Shown here piece after piece: positions 34,454-44,100 of a stretch of 64,000 nucleotides of DNA. Position 1 is the first letter of the stretch, and each line of letters begins with the position of its first letter. Where the stretch lies: NCBI GenBank assembly GCA_020635905.1, contig JACJYV010000002.1, positions 1,302,001 to 1,366,000 of the forward strand, written 5' to 3'. The notes beneath the pieces were generated by a model. That model searched no databases and was not told the DNA's origin. It saw only the letters and a list, made by a program, of their open reading frames with translations. This DNA comes from Bacteroidia bacterium. GTDB taxonomy: Bacteria > Bacteroidota > Bacteroidia > J057 > JADKCL01. A program made the position numbers and the translations under genes.

Positions 34454-37400
34454 ATGAGAAAACTTTACTTTACCTTCCTCATACTTTTACTTGCCCTTTA
34501 CCCCGCAGTCACACCCCTTTTCGGACAGGCTACGATTTCCTGTCCTTCGAATATCACGGTGAATGCGACTTCGGGACAATGCGGGGCCGTGGTGAGTTAC
34601 ACTGCGCCTTCGGGCACCTGTCCCACGGGCGGCACCCAATCCACCACCTTTTCCTTTACGGGTTCGCTTGCCACCTGGACCGTTCCCGCGGGAGTAACCA
34701 GCGCGAGATTTGAAGCCTGGGGTGGACAAGGAGGAAACGAAACCTGGGGTGGAACGGACTTTTACGGAGGAAAAGGAGCCTACATGAGCGGTGACTTTGC
34801 TGTATCAGGTGGGCAGGTGTATAAAATAATGGTAGGTGCCGTCGGGATGACCGGTTCGGTCGGCGGTGGGGGAGGCGGAAGCTTTATCGCCACTTCGGGC
34901 AATGCTCCCCGGCTGGTAGCCGGGGGAGGAGGAGGCGCCTCTTCAGACCAGGATGGGGTGGATGCTCCCACCACCAATAACGGAACCAAAGACGGATTGG
35001 GCGCCGGGACAGGCGGAACTGCCGGAAGCGGCGGAGGAGTATGCGGGCTCAACCAGAATGACGGCGGCGGCGGCGGCGGATTCTACGGAGACGGAGCGAC
35101 TGCCAATACGGGCGGCACCACCAACGGAGGATTTGGAGGCAAATCCTTTGTCAACGGCGGGGCCGGTGGCCCCGGTGGCCGCCTCGACAATGCCTGCACC
35201 CAGGATGCCGACGGTGGATATGGCGGCGGCGGCGGAACCACCTGCTACACCGTAGGTGGCGGCGGCGGGGGAGGATACTCCGGCGGAGCCGGAGGACAGC
35301 ACTACAACAACTGTGTGACCGGCGCCGTACCCCGGGCCGGGGGTGGAGCCGGAGGCAGCTACAACAGCGGCACCAGCCAGAATAACATTGCGGGCAACCG
35401 CTCCGGAAATGGCCAGGTAAAAATTACCTGGACCGTGCCTTCCACACCCACCATTTCCCAAACCACCGGTTCCGGTTCGGGGGTATTCTTCCCCGTGGGT
35501 ACCACCACCAATACTTTCTCGGCCAGCTGCCCTTCGGGCAGCCCTGCAACCTGCAGCTTTAACGTGACGGTGGTGGACAACCAGAATCCGACCATTACCT
35601 GCCCGGCCAACATTACCGCCAATGCGGCTTCCGGCCAGTGCGGCGCCAACGTCACCTACTCGGTCACATCATCCGACAATTGTGCCGGTCAGACCACTTC
35701 CAAAACTGCCGGACTGAACAGCGGATCATTATTCCCGGTTGGCACCACCACCAATTCCTGGAAAGCCACCGATGCGGCCGGGAATGTTGCAAACTGCAGC
35801 TTCAACGTGACCGTGGTGGACAACCAGAATCCGACCATCACCTGTCCCTCCAACATGACGGTCAATGCCGGGTCTGGTGGATGTACTGCCGTGGTAACTT
35901 ATTCCGTCACCTCAGCCGACAATTGCAGCGGTCAATCTGTGAATCAGCTTGCCGGGATGGCCAGCGGGGCCTCCTTCCCCGCAGGTACCACCACCAACAC
36001 CTGGAGAGCAACCGACGCATCCGGAAATATTGCCAATTGCAGCTTCAATGTGACGGTGGTGGACAATCAAAATCCGACCATCACCTGTCCTTCCAACATC
36101 ACCGCCAATGCGGCCAGCGGACAGTGCTCGGCCGTGGTAACCTATTCGGTCACCTCAGCCGACAATTGCAGCGGCCAATCTGTGAGCCAGCTTGCCGGTT
36201 TGGCCAGCGGCGCTTCCTTCCCCGTAGGCACCACCAGCAACACCTTCAAGGTGACCGATGCCTCCGGCAACGTAGCCAACTGCGGTTTCAACGTAACAGT
36301 CAATGATAATCAGAATCCGACCATTACCTGCCCGGCAAACATTACGGCCAATGCAAGCAGCGGTCAGTGTGCCGCGGTGGTGACCTATTCTGTAACCTCT
36401 GCCGACAATTGCAGCGGTCAGACTGTGAGCCAGCTAACGGGTCTGGCCAGCGGGGCCTCTTTCCCCGTGGGCACCACCTCCAATACCTACAAGGCCACAG
36501 ATGCGGCCGGCAATGTGGCCAACTGCGGCTTCAACGTGACGGTGGTGGACAATCAGAATCCCACCATTACCTGCCCCTCCAATATCACAGTCAATGCTGC
36601 CTCCAATAATTGCACCCCCAACGTTACCTGGACCGCTCCCACTTCAGGAGATAATTGCGGCATTACCACCAATTCCCAAAGCCATACTTCTGGTTCTGCA
36701 TTTTCTCCCGGCACCACCACTGTGACCTATACCGTGGGCGATGCCGCCGGAAATTCGGGCAGTTGCAGCTTTACGGTGAGTGTAGTTCCAGCCCCGTTAG
36801 TATTGTCATTCTCCAAATCCACCTTCAACTGCGGATATAACGTAAGCTGCAATGGAGCTACCAACGGCACCGCCGGGGTGACCGTGACTGGCGGATGCGA
36901 GCCCTACACCTACGCCTGGAGCAACAGTTCCACCAATGCCAACCTCTCAGGGCTTGCCGCAGGTACCTATACCCTGACGGTGACCGACAATAACGGAGCC
37001 ACCTCCAATGGATCTGTGACCCTGACTGAGCCATCTGTCCTCAGTTCATCCCTAACCTCTCCTCCTGGCGTGTGTGGGCCAAATGCCAATAACGGATTTG
37101 TGGATCTGACCGTGGCAGGCGGAGCGAGCTGCCAGGCTTACAGCTTCAGCTGGACCGGCCCGGGCTCCTTCACCGCCAATACGGAAGACCTCAACAACAT
37201 CAGCATAGGCACGTACATGGTGGCCATCACCGATGCGAATGGTTGCGGCCTCACGGATACCGTTACCCTCAATGCTTATACCCTGCCCGTGGCTGATCTG
37301 GGCGCCGACACCACCATTTGCGATGGTTCCACCTACAACCTCAATCCCGGCTCCTTCGCCTCTTACCTCTGGCAGGACAATTCGACCGGATCCAGCTTGC

Positions 37401-38410
37401 CCGTCACCGTGGCAGGACTTTACTGGTCTGAAATAACTGACGCCAATGGGTGCCAGGACCGCGACTCGGTGGTAATTTCCGTCCATACCGTGACGGCTCC
37501 CACCTGGACTTCGAGCGAGACCCTGCCCTTGTGCCAGAGCGACACCGCCACGCTGACCGCCAGTGCAGGCTATTCCAGCTACCTGTGGAGCGGCACCAAC
37601 CTGATTGGAGCGCTGAACAATGCCTCCGTAGATGTGGTTTCACCGGGCGGAAATGTCAATCTGAGCGTGAGCGACCAGACCGGTTGTGTGCGCACGGATG
37701 TAATCACCATTCCCTTCGTCAATCAGCCGGATCCCAACCCGGTGATCATGCCCAATCCTGGAATCCTGTGCCCTGGTGGTGAGGATCTGATGGACGCAGG
37801 CGCCGGTTTTGCCTCTTATCTGTGGAATACGGGTGCCGCTACCCAGACCATCACGGTCAACACCGCAGGAACCTATTCCGTGGAAGTGACCAACAGCGCA
37901 GGTTGCGGCGAAATTGCAACCGCCTCCGCCATCAGCGTGCCCGGGCCCAATCCTGTGATTACCCAATCCAATGATACCCTGTGGGTGCAAATCGGATTTG
38001 TAACCTACCAGTGGTCCATCAACGGCACTCCCCTGGCCTTTGCCACCCAAAACTTCTACGTGCCCCCCGTGAGCGGACAGTACTCCGTCACCGTGGTGGA
38101 TGGCAACGGCTGTTCTGCCACTGTCACCTTCGATGTGACCGTGGGACTGGAAGAAGGAGCGGTATTTGCCGGACTGGAAGTATTCCCCAACCCCACAGAC
38201 GGAATATTGACCATTCGTCCCTATGCCCCGGTGCGTCAGGAAGTGGAAGTGCGGATTTTTGATCTTTATGGCAAAATCGTGCAGCAACGCCGCATGGCCG
38301 AACTCACCACCGATCAGCGCCTCGACCTGACCAACCTGGCCGCCGGAATTTACATCCTGGATCTGGCCACGGAGCAGGGCAAATTCACCCGCAAAATCAT
38401 GGTGCAGTAA
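34454..38410 (+). CDS. Giant HYR/SprB-repeat adhesin 3, different (ALK-like) glycine-rich insert, T9SS type A
   Basis: 1318 residues with the same plan as the two genes before it: signal peptide, split first HYR, four full plus one divergent HYR modules, SprB-like repeats, Ig-like segments and a type A sorting domain (VFPNPTDGILTIRPYAPV to TRKIMVQ). The nested insert differs. It reads GGKGAYMSGDF, GGGGGGSFIATSG and NAPRLVAGGGGGAS, a pattern I recognise from the glycine-rich domain of the ALK/LTK type rather than the insert of adhesins 1 and 2. Its HYR modules use DNCSGQ in place of DNCPGQ, so they amplified separately. A strong hairpin follows at 38428. It is probably a T9SS surface adhesin. 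Confidence 0.9.
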   Translation: MRKLYFTFLILLLALYPAVTPLFGQATISCPSNITVNATSGQCGAVVSYTAPSGTCPTGGTQSTTFSFTGSLATWTVPAGVTSARFEAWGGQGGNETWGGTDFYGGKGAYMSGDFAVSGGQVYKIMVGAVGMTGSVGGGGGGSFIATSGNAPRLVAGGGGGASSDQDGVDAPTTNNGTKDGLGAGTGGTAGSGGGVCGLNQNDGGGGGGFYGDGATANTGGTTNGGFGGKSFVNGGAGGPGGRLDNACTQDADGGYGGGGGTTCYTVGGGGGGGYSGGAGGQHYNNCVTGAVPRAGGGAGGSYNSGTSQNNIAGNRSGNGQVKITWTVPSTPTISQTTGSGSGVFFPVGTTTNTFSASCPSGSPATCSFNVTVVDNQNPTITCPANITANAASGQCGANVTYSVTSSDNCAGQTTSKTAGLNSGSLFPVGTTTNSWKATDAAGNVANCSFNVTVVDNQNPTITCPSNMTVNAGSGGCTAVVTYSVTSADNCSGQSVNQLAGMASGASFPAGTTTNTWRATDASGNIANCSFNVTVVDNQNPTITCPSNITANAASGQCSAVVTYSVTSADNCSGQSVSQLAGLASGASFPVGTTSNTFKVTDASGNVANCGFNVTVNDNQNPTITCPANITANASSGQCAAVVTYSVTSADNCSGQTVSQLTGLASGASFPVGTTSNTYKATDAAGNVANCGFNVTVVDNQNPTITCPSNITVNAASNNCTPNVTWTAPTSGDNCGITTNSQSHTSGSAFSPGTTTVTYTVGDAAGNSGSCSFTVSVVPAPLVLSFSKSTFNCGYNVSCNGATNGTAGVTVTGGCEPYTYAWSNSSTNANLSGLAAGTYTLTVTDNNGATSNGSVTLTEPSVLSSSLTSPPGVCGPNANNGFVDLTVAGGASCQAYSFSWTGPGSFTANTEDLNNISIGTYMVAITDANGCGLTDTVTLNAYTLPVADLGADTTICDGSTYNLNPGSFASYLWQDNSTGSSLPVTVAGLYWSEITDANGCQDRDSVVISVHTVTAPTWTSSETLPLCQSDTATLTASAGYSSYLWSGTNLIGALNNASVDVVSPGGNVNLSVSDQTGCVRTDVITIPFVNQPDPNPVIMPNPGILCPGGEDLMDAGAGFASYLWNTGAATQTITVNTAGTYSVEVTNSAGCGEIATASAISVPGPNPVITQSNDTLWVQIGFVTYQWSINGTPLAFATQNFYVPPVSGQYSVTVVDGNGCSATVTFDVTVGLEEGAVFAGLEVFPNPTDGILTIRPYAPVRQEVEVRIFDLYGKIVQQRRMAELTTDQRLDLTNLAAGIYILDLATEQGKFTRKIMVQ

Positions 38411-38427
38411 ACTTCACGGTCTCTGAT

Positions 38428-38468
38428 AAAATCCCGCAGTTCAGTTATTGGGCTGCGGGATTTTCTTT
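38428..38468. terminator. Bidirectional terminator, 12-bp perfect stem
   Basis: AAAATCCCGCAG (38428-38439) pairs perfectly with CTGCGGGATTTT (38453-38464). A/T runs on both sides let it work in either direction. It lies between adhesin 3 and the convergent small gene, and its right arm overlaps the last codons of that gene. Confidence 0.78.
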
Positions 38469-38663
38469 GGCGGTAATGGCCAGCCCGATCAGTCCGCAAC
38501 CAAACAAAATGGAGCCCGCCACAAAAGGAAACCCGGCTCCCACCAGGTCTTCCATACGCGCCGACCATAAAAAGACAAAACAAAACAGCATGCCAAACAG
38601 TCCCGCCGCCATGGAAATAAGGCAGGCAGCCAGGATCGCAGGTTTTATGATTTTTGGATTCAT
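38445..38663 (-). CDS. Small two-helix membrane protein
   Basis: 72 residues with two long hydrophobic stretches (AILAACLISMAAGLFGMLFC and FVAGSILFGCGLIGLAI) joined by a short charged loop (WSARMEDLVG). Composition and a clear ATG support a real gene, although no family is recognised. It converges on adhesin 3 and shares the terminator at 38428. Confidence 0.55.
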   Translation of the reverse strand: MNPKIIKPAILAACLISMAAGLFGMLFCFVFLWSARMEDLVGAGFPFVAGSILFGCGLIGLAITAKENPAAQ

Positions 38664-38996
38664 GGGGTTGGGGTTTTAGGAATTGGTGGGAAAGATAGGG
38701 AAAATTTGGGGGGATGGGAGAATAGTATTTTAGGTGAAAGGGAGATCAGGATTTTTTGAGCGGTGACCAGAGATATAGTAAATCACTCGGTCCTTTTGAA
38801 ATTGTGGTCGGAATAAGGTTGGAAAAACCTGACAAATATGTCAGGTGGGGTAAAAAATTGGCCAAAATTGACCGCTTATTTCCCAAACGCTACCGCTTAT
38901 AAAATGGCTATGATTTTTAATTTTTTTTACAGTAGGTTTGAAAGGAAATTTTTGCTGGTCAAAAAGCCTGAATAAACTTAAAAAAACATCTCAGTT
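38664..38996. other. Intergenic region with palindrome and -7-like box
   Basis: 333 bases. A perfect palindrome, ACCTGACA-AATA-TGTCAGGT, lies at 38827-38846. TAGGTTTG at 38933-38940 matches the -7 consensus TAnnTTTG, 56 bases before the ATG at 38997, but no -33 TTG is found at the right distance. Nothing else is seen. Confidence 0.4.
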
Positions 38997-39908
38997 ATGA
39001 CGCCAAAAATGAACTTTTATATTGGCCCGATTATTTCGGTAATTCTCCTATTGGTTATGATAGCAGGAGGCTGCAAAAGAGAATCCTGTTTTGACGGAAA
39101 ACGAAATCAGAATGAAATAGGCGTAGATTGCGGCGGGGATTGTCCGGCCTGCCCAAATTGCGTAGACGGAATAAAAAATGGTGATGAGGAGGGAGTGGAT
39201 TGCGGAGGTATTTGTCCTCCCTGTCCTGCTCCTGAAACGTGTTCAGATGGAATAAAAAATCAGGATGAGACCGGAATTGATTGCGGGGGCGTTTGTCCGC
39301 CTTGCGTTGCTTCCTTAGTTTATGACAGCGTGGTATTTGATGTTGACCATGCATTTTTTGCTTTGGATGGGAGTATGACCCAGCCTGTGGATTCTTTTAC
39401 CGCCAAAACCATTGTGCCCCAAATTGGGCTGGTTTACAGTTTTAATTATGGAGGGTTTATAAATAACAAAGTTGCATTTCAGGATCCTTCCACCCGGGCG
39501 GTATTGGGATACTCAGATGTGACCGTTTTACCCTGGCTTTCGGGGTGTGAAGAAATCAATATTTACAGCTTGCTGAAAGATTCTATCTGGGCCTATAAAG
39601 AACAATTTTTAGCTGATGAGCAATTGATTGCGGAATTAATCAAGAATCCCAATTTTTCCCGTCTGGCATTGCACGATGTCTATCCTGATGGGAAAAATAT
39701 AGGTGGAGATAAGGATCAATTATCCCATTTGGGGAATTCCTGGGAGAATCTTATGATTTTTGATCCCTTTGGTATTGAAATCGTTTCCAGCCAAAAGTAT
39801 GGAATCGTTTTTATCCGGGATGACCAGGAAAAAAGTGGTCCCGGACCGTGGCCGGAATTGGCAGTTCCTCCCTACAGAGTCAAAGTTGATATTTACATGC
39901 AACATTGA
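38997..39908 (+). CDS. Lipoprotein with three Cys-rich DGxxNxxExGxDCGGxCPxC repeats
   Basis: 303 residues from an ATG at 38997 (39009 also possible). A hydrophobic N-terminus ends IAGGCKR, a lipobox, so a lipoprotein is expected. Residues about 31-103 hold three tandem repeats of about 24 residues with the pattern C.DGxxNxxExGxDCGG.CPxC (for example GIKNQDETGIDCGG). Such Cys-rich repeats occur in secreted proteins of Bacteroidota and Myxococcota and probably form disulfide-bonded knobs. The rest is beta-type and unrecognised. It is monocistronic. Confidence 0.72.
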   Translation: MTPKMNFYIGPIISVILLLVMIAGGCKRESCFDGKRNQNEIGVDCGGDCPACPNCVDGIKNGDEEGVDCGGICPPCPAPETCSDGIKNQDETGIDCGGVCPPCVASLVYDSVVFDVDHAFFALDGSMTQPVDSFTAKTIVPQIGLVYSFNYGGFINNKVAFQDPSTRAVLGYSDVTVLPWLSGCEEINIYSLLKDSIWAYKEQFLADEQLIAELIKNPNFSRLALHDVYPDGKNIGGDKDQLSHLGNSWENLMIFDPFGIEIVSSQKYGIVFIRDDQEKSGPGPWPELAVPPYRVKVDIYMQH

Positions 39909-40041
39909 AATCCGGCCAGAGAATTGATTGAAATGATGAAAAAACAGAAATGAAATAAGCTATTTGGTTGAATGAATCGACCGCCTTTTTATTAAGAAAA
40001 TTTAGACTGAAATAAACCTAATAACGATAAATGATTGCCTT

Positions 40042-41145
40042 ATGAAAGCAATACAGGTACTTTTTGTGCTCATTTTTCTTGGCCATAGCCTTTGGAGCCA
40101 GACCCTCAGGGTGGATTTTACCAACCTGAAGACAGATCGGTTTCATCTGACAGCCCCCGGAGTTTCAAACCTTGAATCCAATGATTCACCCCGCAGCTAC
40201 CTCCTGAATGGCCCGGGTGAATGCCTCGTGCGACTCGCTCCCCATTTGCCGAACGGACACCGGGTAAAATTTGAAATTGACAGCCTGGGCCTGGTATTTC
40301 CAGTCTTTTGGCAAAAGACAGGTGATGACGAGTGGCAGGAATTGCCCGGACAGTTTTTTGATTACAATATTACTGGCAATTCGTTGAAGATAAAGGACCT
40401 GCCTGGGCCTGGGGAATTGCCGAAACTTTATGGGCTTGCATTGCCAGGCAAGGCAAAGGCGTTACAGCATCATTTTGATTTCCCGAAAATTGATTCTATT
40501 CCTCGTCAGGGTATCTCTCTTGACCCGGGAATAGGGGTAATTCACATACCCAGGCTGAATAGCCAACTTGGGTTGCTCGTTGTTCCTTACACCTTGCGCC
40601 AGCCTGGATACGAGCCGCCAGGAGTTGATGCTGGCCCCTCAGGAAATGATGTGCAATCGATTGGGAGGATTCCTCTGCCCTCCTTACAATTGGGTTTTCA
40701 CGTAAACGTTGCCCCCCCGTCATCTGATAAGCGGGATCATCCCAGAGGTTACGAGAACCCCAATCCAGACAGTACGCGAAATGATTCAAATCAATGGATT
40801 ATCCCGGTCATTTTACCTGTGGGAGGAGGTGAGTCGGAGAAGGAAAACAAAACCACTCCGCCAGTTTATGTCTTGCTAAAGCGAAAGCTGGATGGAGGGT
40901 ATATCAAACTGGATCAACATAAGCTACACTTCAAATATGAGGGAGAATACAACGATGGCGCACTCTTTTTCGAGGTTTTTGATATGTCCCGCCACACGGT
41001 TTCCCTGCCAGGCCAAACCCTTAATAAAGTGAATGGAGACAATCGCCTGGATCTCGATTTTACCGGAATTGCCCCCGGATTCTACACCCTCGAAGTAACC
41101 AATGAAAAATCAGAACAATTCTATATCCGCTTCCAAAACGACTGA
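40042..41145 (+). CDS. Secreted protein with T9SS type A-like C-terminus, first gene of RHS locus
   Basis: 367 residues. Signal peptide MKAIQVLFVLIFLGHSLWSQ. No domain is recognised in the middle, which contains a Pro-rich section (about 150-265). The last about 80 residues (FFEVFDMSRHTVSLPGQTL, APGFYTLEVTNEKSEQFYIR) resemble a type A sorting domain. The stop lies one base before the ATG of the RHS-like gene at 41147, so the two are translationally close and in one operon. A role as an accessory or carrier for the RHS proteins is inference. Confidence 0.68.
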   Translation: MKAIQVLFVLIFLGHSLWSQTLRVDFTNLKTDRFHLTAPGVSNLESNDSPRSYLLNGPGECLVRLAPHLPNGHRVKFEIDSLGLVFPVFWQKTGDDEWQELPGQFFDYNITGNSLKIKDLPGPGELPKLYGLALPGKAKALQHHFDFPKIDSIPRQGISLDPGIGVIHIPRLNSQLGLLVVPYTLRQPGYEPPGVDAGPSGNDVQSIGRIPLPSLQLGFHVNVAPPSSDKRDHPRGYENPNPDSTRNDSNQWIIPVILPVGGGESEKENKTTPPVYVLLKRKLDGGYIKLDQHKLHFKYEGEYNDGALFFEVFDMSRHTVSLPGQTLNKVNGDNRLDLDFTGIAPGFYTLEVTNEKSEQFYIRFQND

Positions 41146-41146
41146 C

Positions 41147-44100
41147 ATGAAAACAAATAATTCAACCCACAAAATCCGCACCCACAAAGGCTGGGTGAAA
41201 ACAATAGCCAGGACCTTATTGGTGGCCTTGGTCTGGCAGATATTCTTCCCTTTGGGGGCCCTGGCGCTTACGGGCGGCCCAACCACCCCCGAAGTGCAAA
41301 CCTTCGCCCAGATAGATCAGACGGGTATGGTGGACCCTTTTACAGGTGACTTTTCCTATAATATTCCCTTGCTGGATGTTGGGGGATATCCGGTTAACCT
41401 GATTTATAATGCCGGAATTTCGATGGATCAGGAAGCTTCCTGGGTGGGACTGGGCTGGAACCTGAATGTGGGCTCCATTACCCGAAATATGCGTGGCATC
41501 CCGGACGATTTTAAGGGGGATGAGATAAAATACGGGTATAATATCAAAGAAAACGTCACGGTAGGGATGAAAACGGACAGTGAATTTGAGGCAATTGGTT
41601 TGGGGATGGATGAGATATTGAAAATTGGTCTAAGCCCTGGAATAGGAGTCTATTATAATAATTATCGTGGATTGGGTTTCCAAAAGACTTTGGATATTTC
41701 ACTGAGTGCCGCAATAGGGTCAAAGTCCAATGGGGTTTTGGGGCTTGGATTAAATTCCGACTCGCAAAATGGTTTTTCTGTCTCGCCATCATTGTCTTTC
41801 AGGGCAATAATTGAGGAGGATAAAAATTCAATTACAGCCGGACTTTTTACCTCTGTAAACTCCCGTAGTGGTGCGAAGCAGCTAAATGTTTCCGCAGATA
41901 TCCTTTCGGCTCAATCCGATAATATAGCCTCCCTGGGGGGGGGCACTTTTCAAGCTGCACCTTCCTATACTCCCCCGGGGAAATTCCCATTTACGACCAC
42001 TGACGTCTACAGAAATATGAAAATTAATCCAGAGGCAAACCACCTGTTTGCGGGGGGGAAAGTGGTTGGTTATTCAACATTACAGGAGCTTACCTATAAG
42101 GAAATTTCTAACGAGTCTTATGGATTCATATTTGAATCACAAGCCCAGAACCGAAATGATGTAATTCTGGATAAAAACCTGGAGAAAGATGGAGAATTCG
42201 GTCCAAAAACTCCCCTGCTTCCAATATTGAACCACACCTATGATGCCTTTCAGGTAACTGGGCATGGAATTTCTGGTCAGTTTAGGGCCGTAAATGGGGG
42301 AAGTAGTGTTCATGCAGATCCCTACACGGTTTCAAATGGTGGAAGTTACTCATTGGGCAATGAATCCGGATTTGGTCAGGATTTGAAATTAGGGATCAAT
42401 TTGAGAATAATAGCGAATGAAAATGCTTCCGGCCGCTGGGAAGCGGGTAACATGATTCCCTTTGCCAAAGGGCATTCACATCTGGCCGGGTCCCCTGAAT
42501 TTGAACCTGCAACATTCAAGTTTATTGGAGAATTTGAAAAGACGGATGCTTCTCTTTGGAACGGCATTCATCAGGATAAAGCAGTGCGAATGGCGTTGGA
42601 TCATAACTCCTATGCTGCCTGGGGGAAAAATCAATGGGCAACCTCGACTTCAAATATCAATGGCTTAACTCAGGTAAACAGCCAGATAGCCAGGGAGAGT
42701 CGTCTCGAGCGCCAAAAAAATATCAGTTGGTTGTCTGCGGCAGAGGCTAAAAAGGCAGCCTTACAGAAAACTATTCAGGTGGACCTTTTGAGTGGTACAG
42801 GCGTGATTGGGCAATATAATTTTGACCGGAATGGTACTGGTACATTAAACATTAAGGACCACCATATTTCGGAATTTAAAGTGACGGATGAATCAGGTGG
42901 AAGGTATGTTTACGGCCTCCCTGCATATAATATTTCGCAAAAAGATGTTTCCTTCAGGGTTGAGAAGGACAAGCCTACTGGCAACTATGGCAATATTTAC
43001 TCTGAAGGAATTGTCGAGTATGAGACCGGAATTAATCCGGATAACTCAATAAATAATACCAAAGGCCGGGACCAATATTTTTCTTCCACAGAAATCCCGC
43101 CTTATGCATACGCATGGCATCTTACCAGCTACCTTTCTGCGGATTACGAAGATGTAACCCAGGATGGCCCAACTCCGGATGATTTGGGAAATTATGTGTT
43201 ATTCAACTATTCCAAAATAGCTGGCGATTACCACTGGCGGTTTCCTTACGCGGAAAATGAAAATGAAGCCAAGTTTGATTATGGCTTTTTTACTACAGAA
43301 GACGATGATAAAGGGCATTATAGTTACGGAGTCAAAGAAGTTTATTATCCCAGGTCGATCGAAACCAGGGATTATGTTGCAGAGTTTAGCGTGTCTCCCC
43401 GCCCGGATGCCCTGGAAGTGGTAAATGAGGATGGAGGAAAAGGCACGAAATCCCTTTATCAATTAAACGAAATCCGTCTTTTCAGTAAGACAGAAAGGAC
43501 AAAGTTTGGGGTAAATGCCAAACCTCTGCAAAAGGTAAACTTCACCTACGATGACCACTTATGTCCGGGCATTCCAAATCATTCAGGAACCTCAGGCGGA
43601 AAGCTTACCTTAACCAAAGTTGAAATTACCTACCGGGATTCCAATAAAGGAAAATTGAATCCTTATGAATTTACCTATTCGACTTTTAATCCCGGATACA
43701 ACTTCAAGGGGTACGACCGCTGGGGCTATTTCGCACCTCCCATCATTACCAATGCCTTGCCTGACAATGCCCAATGGCCCTATGCAGAGCAGAATAAAAG
43801 TCAGGCGGATCTCTATGCATCAGCCTGGAATCTGACCCGGATTGACCTTCCCTCGGGAGGGGCAATTGAAGTTGAATACGAATCAGATGATTATGGATAT
43901 GTGCAGGATAAAAAGGCCATGCGGATGTTCAGGCTGGCGGGTATCAGTAATCAGGTGAATGATCCTCAGGCATATCAGAATAACAAATTATTTATCAGAA
44001 ATAATCAAAACGGGGATGATGAACAAAAAGTCCTCTTTTTTGATCTGGAGGAGCCCGTTAGCGGGTCATTTGCCGATCCGGATGAATTCATTCGAACCCA

